Both the position numbers and the translations under genes were made by a program. Under the pieces are notes generated by a model. It saw only the letters and a program-made list of their open reading frames with translations. It had not been told where the DNA came from and did no database searches. From Deltaproteobacteria bacterium (GTDB lineage: Bacteria > Desulfobacterota_B > Binatia > UBA9968), in NCBI GenBank assembly GCA_030620935.1, contig JAUXIP010000089.1, forward strand, positions 1 to 7,687: a DNA stretch of 7,687 nt, written 5' to 3'. Numbering within the stretch: position 1 is the stretch's first letter; each line of letters begins with the position of its first letter. Shown piece by piece: positions 1 through 5,064 of this stretch.

Positions 1-93
1 CTAAGCCTCTTTATCGCATTATTCATTGCAGTCCGCCATCGGGAGAACATTCAGCGTCTGATCTCAGGAGCGGAGCCCAGATTTAGTCTCTAG
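1..93 (+). CDS. plsY: C-terminal end of a PlsY-like glycerol-3-phosphate acyltransferase (partial)
   Basis: The first 93 bases read in frame 1 as 30 codons and a TAG stop; the gene begins outside the window. The peptide starts with a hydrophobic stretch (LSLFIALFIAV) and ends RHRENIQRLISGAEPRF plus two residues. This closely resembles the end of the PlsY membrane acyltransferase family: a last transmembrane helix, then R-H-x-x-N-I-x-R-L-x-x-G-x-E-P. PlsY transfers an acyl group from acyl-phosphate to glycerol-3-phosphate at the inner membrane, the first step of phospholipid synthesis. The catalytic part is not visible, so the call depends on this tail alone. The TAG (91-93) overlaps the TAG of the convergent lipoprotein gene (90-92 on the other strand). 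Confidence 0.75.
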   Translation, partial: LSLFIALFIAVRHRENIQRLISGAEPRFSL

Positions 94-803
94 TTTTCGA
101 TAATCACTTCAACTCGACGGTTTTTGTGCCGCCCGTCCTCTGTGTCGTTGGGGGCTACCGGCGACCGGGTTCCAAAACCTCTCGAGGTAAGGCGGTTGTT
201 GTCAACCCCTTCCCTCCCCAAGGCCTCGGCCACGGACTGAGCTCGCTTTTCCGAGAGTTGTTGATTGTAAGCTTCCTGATCTGCCCGCTCCCTGCTGGCG
301 TGGCCTTCAACAGAGATACTTCTGCCGGGGGCCTGTCGAGTTACGATGGTAGCAATCTCTCTAACCCGTTCACTTCCCTCTGGGGTGAGATCGGCGCTAT
401 CGAATCGGAAGTTCACGCTGGGAAAATTAACCGCCACTCCCCGATCGGTTTCCCGGGCCTCGATGTTACGCCGTTTTAGCTCTTCTATGAGGGCACGGTT
501 TTTGTCGAGTGCTCTCTTCTGCTCGTCCAGCTTGGCCTGTTGCTCCTGTTGCTTCTGTTCCTGGCCTTGAAGCTGATCCCCGATGAGGGCGCCGGTGCCA
601 AGCCCAAGTGCGCCGCCTATAGCGGCTCCCGCGCCTGGGCTTCCTACAGCGCTACCAATAATTCCACCGACGGCGGCTCCTCCGAGGGCGCCGATTCCCG
701 CTCCTTTTTCCCGCGTGGATAATGGACCCGAGCAACCGAGCAAACCGCCTACCACGAAAGTTCCCACAATCGCTGTCAGTATAAGTTTCAATCTTTTGCC
801 CAT
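90..803 (-). CDS. Glycine-zipper lipoprotein with C-terminal OmpA-like peptidoglycan-binding domain
   Basis: A predicted outer-membrane lipoprotein of 237 residues, starting at the ATG at 803; a TTG two codons upstream (809) is possible, but MGKR at the ATG matches the start of the neighbouring lipoprotein. A basic and hydrophobic signal peptide ends in lipobox LLGC with lipidated Cys24. Ser at +2 does not suggest inner-membrane retention. Residues 34-79 are a glycine zipper rich in GxxxG, 80-117 a Gln/Glu/Lys coiled coil, and about 122-236 an OmpA C-terminal domain (FRFDSADL, NQQLSEKRAQSV, RGFGTRSPVAPND, NRRVEV). Such proteins tether the outer membrane to peptidoglycan. Arg187 matches the diaminopimelate-contacting Arg of E. 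coli OmpA, but the usual GxTD is GHAS here with two extra residues. It is the last gene of a three-lipoprotein run, 32 bases after the previous one. Its Shine-Dalgarno sequence is weak. Confidence 0.92.
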   Translation of the reverse strand: MGKRLKLILTAIVGTFVVGGLLGCSGPLSTREKGAGIGALGGAAVGGIIGSAVGSPGAGAAIGGALGLGTGALIGDQLQGQEQKQQEQQAKLDEQKRALDKNRALIEELKRRNIEARETDRGVAVNFPSVNFRFDSADLTPEGSERVREIATIVTRQAPGRSISVEGHASRERADQEAYNQQLSEKRAQSVAEALGREGVDNNRLTSRGFGTRSPVAPNDTEDGRHKNRRVEVIIEN

Positions 804-835
804 AATCAACTACCGCTTGGCTTATGGAACTTTAA

Positions 836-1177
836 TTACCATTCGCCTTTTTGTTGTCTTAAACGTTCGTTCTCTTTTCTGAGTCGTTCCAGTTCGGCTT
901 GATTCTGGTCCGATTCTTGTTGCTGGACCTGTTGAGTTTGTTCCTGGGCCATCAGTTGGTCACCGATCAGAGCGCCAGCTATGAGTCCAACAGGCCCACC
1001 AATGAGGGCTCCGGCAGCGGCGTGGCCAACAGTGGCGCCTATGATCGCCCCTGTTCCTGCGCCCAATCCTGCCCCAATGAGTCCACCCTTTTCCCTGGTA
1101 CTTATAGGTTCAGAGCAGCCCGCTAAAATGCTTGCGAAGAAAAACACCACAAAAATAGCCGGAATCCGCTTACCCAT
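836..1177 (-). CDS. Small glycine-zipper lipoprotein
   Basis: A 113-residue lipoprotein. The ATG at 1177 is chosen over an upstream in-frame start at 1213 because an AAGGAG lies 8 bases before it and the signal peptide then begins properly (MGKRIPAIFVVFFF). The lipobox LAGC puts the lipidated Cys at 21, with Ser at +2, consistent with outer-membrane sorting. Residues 30-75 form a glycine zipper that diverges most from the other two (GAGLGAGTGAIIGATVGH, then GALIGGPVGLIAGALIGDQL). Residues 78-112 are a Gln-rich, charged coiled coil ending QNQAELERLRKENERLRQQ, much like the tail of the upstream gene. It lies 40 bases after that gene and 32 before the OmpA fusion, all on one strand. The exact function is unknown; the family is usually treated as envelope-structural or stress-related. 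Confidence 0.88.
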   Translation of the reverse strand: MGKRIPAIFVVFFFASILAGCSEPISTREKGGLIGAGLGAGTGAIIGATVGHAAAGALIGGPVGLIAGALIGDQLMAQEQTQQVQQQESDQNQAELERLRKENERLRQQKGEW

Positions 1178-1185
1178 TCTAATGT

Positions 1186-1191
1186 CTCCTT
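1186..1191 (-). promoter_or_regulatory. Ribosome binding site deciding the start of the middle lipoprotein
   Basis: AAGGAG on the minus strand, followed by 8 bases and the ATG at 1177. It shows that the 12 extra codons up to 1213 are probably not translated. Confidence 0.8.
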
Positions 1192-1217
1192 TCAAATACT
1201 GAGCCGAGAGCAAGTTT

Positions 1218-1553
1218 TTAATATTCTTGCTGCTGCTTTAATTTCTCAAGTTCTCTTCTCTGACGTTCCAATTCGGCCTGATTCTGCTCTAATTGTTGTT
1301 GTTGCTCCTCTTGTTTCTGATCCTGGCCCTGAAGCTGATCACCGATAAGAGCGCCGGTCCCGAGGCCAAGCAAGCCGCCAATAGCAGCTCCTGCGCCCGG
1401 ACTACCGACAGCGCTGCCGATAATTCCGCCGGCCGCGGCCCCTCCGAGAGCGCCTATTCCCGCCCCCTTTTCCCGTTTGGTCAGCGGGGCGGAACAACCC
1501 ACAGTAGCAACTAACAGAAATAGGACAGCAAACACCGCGAGCGTCTGTTTCAT
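1218..1553 (-). CDS. Small glycine-zipper lipoprotein, first gene of the operon
   Basis: A 111-residue lipoprotein with a strong AAGGAGG four bases before its ATG. The signal peptide (MKQTLAVFAVLFLLVATVGC) has the lipidated Cys at 20, with Ser at +2 suggesting outer-membrane sorting. Residues 30-76 are a glycine zipper nearly identical in protein sequence to that of the OmpA fusion (both contain GGIIGSAVGSPGAGAAIGG). Residues 77-111 are a Gln/Glu coiled coil (EQNQAELERQRRELEKLKQQQ) resembling the tail of the middle gene. It thus combines features of both other lipoproteins. The nucleotide sequences of the shared zippers differ at many third codon positions, so the duplication is not recent. 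A consensus-like promoter lies just upstream, making this the likely first gene of the transcript. Confidence 0.9.
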   Translation of the reverse strand: MKQTLAVFAVLFLLVATVGCSAPLTKREKGAGIGALGGAAAGGIIGSAVGSPGAGAAIGGLLGLGTGALIGDQLQGQDQKQEEQQQQLEQNQAELERQRRELEKLKQQQEY

Positions 1554-1595
1554 AAATCCTCCTTGTTTCTGCCCACTTTGAAAAAGAATAACGGC

Positions 1596-1624
1596 ATTTT
1601 ACCAGAATAAGGCTATAGCTTCAA
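1596..1624 (-). promoter_or_regulatory. Sigma70-type promoter of the lipoprotein operon
   Basis: On the minus strand, TTGAAG (1619-1624) is followed by 17 bases and TAAAAT (1596-1601). Each hexamer matches the consensus at five or four of six bases and the spacing is optimal. Transcription would start near 1589, giving a leader of about 35 bases with the AAGGAGG site. The call is by sequence match only. Confidence 0.7.
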
Positions 1625-1637
1625 GTTTAAATTAACG

Positions 1638-1838
1638 ACCCTGATCCGTCGATAAGGCATCGACCTGAGCTCAGCCGAAGGGACGGCTGCTGCGTTGTCG
1701 CTTCGGGCTCGCATCCTCACGTACTGTGCCGTGTACGCTCCGGTGCGATCCGACACTAAGATGGGGGCCGCCTTGCACCCGCCTCCTTCTCGACGGCCAG
1801 GGTTTTTAAGATGTTGCAAGCTTGCGCACGGATTATGG
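1638..1838. repeat. Interspersed repeat, copy A, with inverted-repeat ends
   Basis: A roughly 200-base noncoding unit whose ends and some inner words recur in the same orientation at 4832-5027. The conserved right end (1792-1838) contains GACGGCCAGGGTTTTTAAG, TGTTGCAAGCTT and CGGATTATGG, and aligns with 4982-5027 with about four differences including one gap. The left end shares GATCCGTCGAnAAGG and an inner GCnnCGTTGTCGC. Within copy A, ACCCTGATCCGTCGATAAGG (1638-1657) is an imperfect inverted repeat of 1785-1803. The middle can fold through CGTAC (1719-1723) with GTACG (1733-1737) and flanking TCGCA/TGCGA. A 139-codon open frame on the minus strand crosses it, but looks like a by-product of the repeat. 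No transposase is present. Confidence 0.7.
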
Positions 1839-1892
1839 AACGACCAATCCCAGCAAACCTCCTTACCCTTTTGATGAAATAGGGACGGGCAA

Positions 1893-2061
1893 GGTTTACC
1901 CCGTACCACAGAACGCCCCGTACGTGAGGTGCGAGGATGAACCCCCAACGAGAGGGGTCGTGTCGGGGGCGAGGCTCGTTCGGGGTGAATGTTCTGAAGT
2001 CCCGCCAAAGGGGGGCAGTGCCCTAAAGCCACGGAAGTAAGTCTGTGGTACGGGGTTTACC
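1893..2061. mobile_element. MITE-like element (1901-2053) with flanking 8-bp direct repeats
   Basis: CCGTACCACAG (1901-1911) and its perfect reverse complement CTGTGGTACGG (2043-2053) bound a 153-bp core. Directly outside on both sides is GGTTTACC (1893-1900 and 2054-2061), as expected for an 8-bp target-site duplication. The core is GC-rich and codes for nothing recognisable. It contains smaller dyads: AACGAG/CTCGTT (1947-1952 and 1975-1980), CCCC/GGGG around 1943-1957, and GGGC-AGT-GCCC (2013-2023). It ends only 8 bases before the -35 box of the mrp promoter. The alternative reading is a structured RNA closed by a 14-bp stem (1898-1911 with 2043-2056). The exact direct repeats at the outer ends favour a nonautonomous insertion, but I do not recognise its family. 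Confidence 0.6.
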
Positions 2062-2069
2062 TGTTTCTA

Positions 2070-2099
2070 TTGACATCGTAGACTTTATAAGTCTATAAT
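2070..2099 (+). promoter_or_regulatory. Sigma70-type promoter of the mrp-DUF971-sufT operon
   Basis: TTGACA (2070-2075), 18 bases, then TATAAT (2094-2099). Both hexamers match the consensus perfectly; the spacing is one base over the optimum. Transcription would start near 2106, giving a leader of about 70 bases before the ATG at 2176. A dyad fills the spacer (see the separate entry), so this strong promoter is probably repressible. Confidence 0.82.
2079..2095. promoter_or_regulatory. Putative repressor operator (Rrf2/IscR-like dyad) in the promoter spacer
   Basis: TAGACTT-TAT-AAGTCTA is a perfect 7-bp inverted repeat lying between the -35 and -10 boxes and touching the -10. It contains GACT-N5-AGTC, the core arrangement of the IscR type 1 site of E. 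coli (from memory); the outer positions do not fit that consensus well. A repressor bound here would block RNA polymerase. The iron-sulfur genes downstream make an Rrf2-family sensor a reasonable guess. The regulator is not in the window. Confidence 0.5.
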
Positions 2100-2175
2100 T
2101 TTTTAACTCAAAAAAGTAGTCCGCGCAAAGAAGCTAAAGAGCCATTTTTTTCCGGGATAGAAAGAGGGGGAAGCC

Positions 2176-3276
2176 ATGGGAGTCGCAACTAAGGAGACTG
2201 TGCTTGAAGCTTTGAAAAAGGTCCAAGATCCGGAGATTCACCGGGATATTGTAAGCCTTGGAATGGTCAAAGACCTCGAGGTGGCCCAGGGAAAAGTCTC
2301 TTTTACTGTCGAGCTCACCACTCCCGCCTGCCCCCTAAAGGAAACCATTCAAAACGACTGCCAAAAGGTATTAAGCGGCCTCGAGGGGATTACAAACGTG
2401 GAAATATCCTTTGGCGCTCAGGTCCGCGGGAGCAAGTCCGGTGCCGGTCAAACGGACTTACTGCCCACGGTGAAGAATGTCGTGCTTGTGGCAGCAGGCA
2501 AGGGAGGGGTGGGGAAATCCACGGTGGCAACAAACCTGGCTGTCGCTCTGAAAATGCACGGGGCCGCCACTGGCCTCCTGGACGCGGACATCTATGGTCC
2601 TTCCATACCGATCATGATGGGTGTAAAGGAAGAACCCAGCAAAGTGCCTGTGAATGGCGGCTTTAAGCTTGGACCGCCGATAGCTCACAACCTGCCCGTC
2701 ATGTCGATCGGATTTTTCCTCGATCCGGAACAGGCAGTAATCTGGCGCGGACCGATGTTGGGAAAGGCTCTGCACCAGTTGATGGCGGACGTCTATTGGG
2801 GTGATTTGGACTATCTCGTCGTCGACATGCCTCCTGGGACAGGCGATGTGCAGATCACTTTTTCTCAGCAGCTCAAGGTCAGCGGCGCGCTCCTTGTGGC
2901 TACCCCGCAGGACGTTGCCCTTGCGGATGTGATTCGGGCCAAGAATATGTTCGACAAGGTCATGATTCCTATCGTCGGGATGATCGAGAACATGAGCTAT
3001 TTTATCTGTGATGGGTGCAACAAGAGGCATGAGATCTTTTCCCGTGGGGGGGCTGAGCGCGCTGCCGAGCGCTTCAAGATCCCCTTTTTAGGTGAGGTCC
3101 CCATCACCTCTTCCATCCGACAGTGGGGAGATAAGGGGGTCCCGATTTTGGTCAAGGAGCCGGAATCCGAGGTCGGCAAGATTTTCTTACAGATCGCATC
3201 CAAGCTGGCCGGTCAACTCTCCGTGGTCTCTGAGACAGCAAAGCGGGCCCAGTCGCTGAAGATTGTCTCGAGCTAG
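2176..3276 (+). CDS. mrp: Mrp/ApbC-family iron-sulfur cluster carrier ATPase
   Basis: A 366-residue cytoplasmic P-loop ATPase of the Mrp/NBP35 group, which binds a labile iron-sulfur cluster and passes it to client proteins. Residues 1-85 are a MIP18 (DUF59) domain with DPEI and TTPACPLK (Cys52). The deviant Walker A is GKGGVGKS (108-115), DADIYGPSIP (136-145) follows, and DYLVVDMPPGTGD (212-224) carries Walker B and switch II. Cys278-x-x-Cys281 (FICDGC) is the family's cluster-binding pair at the dimer interface. The length and the fused N-terminal domain are usual for bacterial Mrp. The ATG follows a purine-rich AGAGGGGG by five bases. It is first in an operon behind a strong promoter; the DUF971 gene starts 9 bases after its stop and a second MIP18 protein follows. 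Confidence 0.96.
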   Translation: MGVATKETVLEALKKVQDPEIHRDIVSLGMVKDLEVAQGKVSFTVELTTPACPLKETIQNDCQKVLSGLEGITNVEISFGAQVRGSKSGAGQTDLLPTVKNVVLVAAGKGGVGKSTVATNLAVALKMHGAATGLLDADIYGPSIPIMMGVKEEPSKVPVNGGFKLGPPIAHNLPVMSIGFFLDPEQAVIWRGPMLGKALHQLMADVYWGDLDYLVVDMPPGTGDVQITFSQQLKVSGALLVATPQDVALADVIRAKNMFDKVMIPIVGMIENMSYFICDGCNKRHEIFSRGGAERAAERFKIPFLGEVPITSSIRQWGDKGVPILVKEPESEVGKIFLQIASKLAGQLSVVSETAKRAQSLKIVSS

Positions 3277-3279
3277 GTG
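3275..3279 (+). promoter_or_regulatory. Ribosome binding site of the DUF971 gene, overlapping the mrp stop
   Basis: AGGTG, six bases before the ATG at 3286, overlaps the TAG of mrp (3274-3276), suggesting translational coupling. An in-frame GTG at 3277 has no ribosome binding site, so the ATG is preferred. Confidence 0.6.
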
Positions 3280-3285
3280 TGTCCA

Positions 3286-3621
3286 ATGGCAAAGTTTCTT
3301 CCAACCGAGATTAACCACATGAAGGAGAAAGGGCTGGTGCGCATATCCTGGGATGACGGCCATGTGGGAGACTATCCGAAGGATCATCTTCGTGGCTATT
3401 GTCCCTGTGCTCTCTGCCAGGGGCACGGAGGGGCGATACAATTTAATTCTTTTCCGGATGCGAAACTCTCGGAAATCAGCGCCGTGGGAAACTACGCCAT
3501 CCAGTTCAGTTGGCAGGACGGACATAACACGGGCATATACACCTTCGATTATCTGAGATCCCTTTGCCCATGCGCGGAGTGTCAACGGTCTAAAGAGGTA
3601 TCAGGGGAAAGAAAGGAGTAG
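3286..3621 (+). CDS. DUF971 (GBBH-like N-terminal domain) protein with two CPCxxC motifs
   Basis: A 111-residue cytoplasmic protein of the DUF971 family, which resembles the N-terminal metal-binding domain of gamma-butyrobetaine hydroxylase. It is built as two similar halves. Residues 22-46 run WDDGH, then Y, then LR, then C39-P-C41-A-L-C44. Residues 76-100 run WQDGH, then IYTFDYLR, then C94-P-C96-A-E-C99. Between them lies VGNYAIQFSW, typical of the family. The six Cys and the His residues could bind metal or an iron-sulfur cluster; this is inferred from the motif and from the setting between two iron-sulfur maturation genes. The exact role of stand-alone DUF971 proteins is not settled. It starts 9 bases after mrp, and its last codons carry the AAGGAG of the next gene. 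A GTG start at 3277 would add three residues. Confidence 0.9.
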   Translation: MAKFLPTEINHMKEKGLVRISWDDGHVGDYPKDHLRGYCPCALCQGHGGAIQFNSFPDAKLSEISAVGNYAIQFSWQDGHNTGIYTFDYLRSLCPCAECQRSKEVSGERKE

Positions 3622-3626
3622 GAAAA

Positions 3627-3926
3627 ATGGCGACGAAGGAACAGGTGTATGAAGTGCTTCAAACCTGCTACGACCCGGAAATCCCGGTAAATATCGTGGA
3701 CCTGGGTCTGATCTATGACGTCCAAATCAACGAAGACAAAGTAGCGGTCAAGATGACTCTGACAGCGCCGGGTTGTGGTATGGGAGATATGATTGCATCC
3801 CAGGCCCGGCAGAAAATACTCGATATTCCCGACGTAACGGACGCTACTGTGGACCTTGTCTGGGACCCCCCATGGGATGCCAGCAGGATAAGCGAGGAGG
3901 CCAAACAGAAGCTAGGGATCAACTGA
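3627..3926 (+). CDS. sufT: SufT/PaaD-like MIP18-family iron-sulfur assembly protein
   Basis: A 99-residue, single-domain MIP18 (DUF59) protein. The family signatures are complete: DPEIPVNIVDLGLIYDV (16-32), TLTAPGCGM with the conserved Cys50, and LVWDPPWDASRIS followed by AKQKLG near the C-terminus. Proteins of this type (SufT, YitW, PaaD) help mature iron-sulfur proteins, probably as cluster-transfer or adaptor factors. Cys14 is a second Cys whose role is unclear. The ATG follows AAAGGAG by 8 bases, and that site sits in the end of the DUF971 gene, five bases upstream. Mrp carries its own MIP18 domain, so the operon encodes two copies of this fold. The symbol sufT is by family; PaaD of phenylacetate oxidation is unlikely because no paa genes are present. 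Confidence 0.9.
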   Translation: MATKEQVYEVLQTCYDPEIPVNIVDLGLIYDVQINEDKVAVKMTLTAPGCGMGDMIASQARQKILDIPDVTDATVDLVWDPPWDASRISEEAKQKLGIN

Positions 3927-4042
3927 TAAGAATTTATTCCACTAGGGCCCATTAAGAGGGAAGTCTCTACGGTCACATCGCCGAGGATACGGGCCGCGCA
4001 TCCTAGGCAATCGTCATGGCCGGTACTCATCACGTGTCATCC

Positions 4043-4741
4043 CTAGGCCTCTTTTGCTACGGCAGCCTCGTAGATCCCGTCGAGGTAGATCCTCCAGGCC
4101 ATCATCGATTCGCGGGCCGCTTGGAGGGCTGCCTCGCGCTCTATATTGGTTTCCAGGTATTTTTCCAGCAACGTAACGGTCCCGTTGCCGTGGCGTTTGT
4201 CTACAGAGTCGTGCAAGAGCCAAAACTCCGCATCCTCGCGAGAGAACGTGAGCTGACGCATCCACCGCTCTGCTTCCAAGGCCGAGAAGTTGCCGCAGCT
4301 TTGATTGTTGGTCATTTCCAAAACCGCTTTGGCCGCTGCGCCCTCAAACCAGGAACGGTTTTTCGTCAGACTCTCCCAGGCGAGTAGCGCTACCGACGTG
4401 GTTGGCAAGGGCGTTGCCGATTCAATTTCCTCCTGGCTTAACTCCAATGCTTCACCCATGCGAAGGACCAAGTCGAAATGGGAGTGTCCTTCCAATGCCT
4501 CCTCTTCGTAGAGATTTTCTATCACGATAAACTTCCGCATCTCTACTTGCGGACAGTTCCCGACGACATAGGCCCAACACTGCCGGCTGTGGCGGGTAAA
4601 AATCCCCCATTGCCGAACCAAGACCTGTGCCCCCTTAGTCGTAAGACGATCCTTGGAATAAGCGACCCATTTAAGGTTAAGTTGACAGTCCGCTACGATT
4701 TTTTCCAAGCTTTCCAAAAAAGAAGAGGTGGCTTGCATCAT
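4043..4741 (-). CDS. Haem-oxygenase-fold putative diiron enzyme (PqqC/CADD-like)
   Basis: A 232-residue, probably cytoplasmic, all-helical protein of the PqqC/TenA/CADD superfamily (iron-containing redox enzymes). The likely metal ligands are Glu81 in NLYEEE, His88 in GHSHFD, Glu142 in AVLEMT, and His177, Asp181 and His184 in LLHDSVDKRH. As I recall, CADD of Chlamydia, of nearly the same length, uses E81, H88, E142, H174, D178 and H181, so the pattern fits closely. CADD makes p-aminobenzoate from its own Tyr27 and a Lys; here a rough alignment puts Trp25 at the Tyr position and no Lys after Glu142, so the same chemistry is not supported. Related enzymes oxidise fatty acids, amino acids or cofactors. 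ATG is doubled at 4741 and 4738; AGGGAAGG upstream suits the second better. It is a lone gene, convergent with sufT. Confidence 0.8.
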   Translation of the reverse strand: MMQATSSFLESLEKIVADCQLNLKWVAYSKDRLTTKGAQVLVRQWGIFTRHSRQCWAYVVGNCPQVEMRKFIVIENLYEEEALEGHSHFDLVLRMGEALELSQEEIESATPLPTTSVALLAWESLTKNRSWFEGAAAKAVLEMTNNQSCGNFSALEAERWMRQLTFSREDAEFWLLHDSVDKRHGNGTVTLLEKYLETNIEREAALQAARESMMAWRIYLDGIYEAAVAKEA

Positions 4742-4831
4742 GACCTTCCCTAATTATTCTGAACCTATCACATCACAACCTGTAGGTCTTCGCCCTTACT
4801 ATTGCTGGGAACCTCCTGTCAAGGGGTTAAC

Positions 4832-5027
4832 CTTGATCCGTCGAGAAGGAGGTGCTTGCTACGTTGTCGCACACAATAGCTGTCGACGCTCCACCTTCAG
4901 CTTTCGGCGGAGTAGCTTCAGTCAAAGGCTGATCCGGCTCAGGCGGAGACCGCTGATTGCTGACGGCTGAATGGTTGACATGACGGCCAGGGTTTTTAAG
5001 GTGTTGCAAGCTTACGACGGATTATGG
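4832..5027. repeat. Interspersed repeat, copy B
   Basis: Same orientation and nearly the same length as the copy at 1638-1838. Its left end has GATCCGTCGAGAAGG (4835-4849) and GCTACGTTGTCGC; its right end, 4982-5027, is the 47-base block shared with copy A. The middle is unlike copy A: it holds loosely repeated GCTGA words at 4929-4970 (gctgat, gctgat, gctgac, ggctga). Together with a short flank it fills the 323-base gap between the divergent haem-oxygenase-fold and Memo genes, so their promoters must lie in or beside it. No coding sequence is supported here. Confidence 0.65.
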
Positions 5028-5064
5028 GCTTGACAGATGCAAGTCCAAACCTCATTTATGAGGG

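Noticed and set aside
126..1514. Several plus-strand open frames opposite the lipoproteins
   Set aside because: They are antisense to clear lipoprotein genes; their Pro/Ala/Ser-rich products come from the glycine-zipper codons.
1613..2032. A 139-codon open frame on the minus strand
   Set aside because: It crosses the interspersed repeat and the MITE-like element, has no ribosome site or domain, and its QHLKNPG segment reappears in a minus-strand frame of copy B, showing that it is translated repeat.
2458..3030. A 190-codon minus-strand frame inside mrp
   Set aside because: It is antisense to the conserved ATPase core and has no recognisable domain.
3277..3285. GTG start for the DUF971 gene directly after the mrp stop
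   Set aside because: No ribosome site precedes it, while the ATG at 3286 has AGGTG six bases upstream.
3980..4008. An imperfect hairpin (GCC-x-AGGAT with ATCCT-x-GGC) after sufT
   Set aside because: It has a mismatch, an 11-base loop and no following T-run, so it is too weak to call a terminator for the convergent genes.
4817..4822. A perfect TTGACA on the minus strand upstream of the diiron candidate
   Set aside because: No acceptable -10 hexamer lies 15-19 bases downstream, so I do not call a promoter.
4975..4980. TTGACA on the plus strand upstream of the Memo gene
   Set aside because: The best -10 (TAAGGT after 16 bases) matches only three positions and lies in the conserved repeat block.
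4827..5009. A 60-codon minus-strand frame in the second intergenic gap
   Set aside because: It is the shadow of repeat copy B and has no coding signs.
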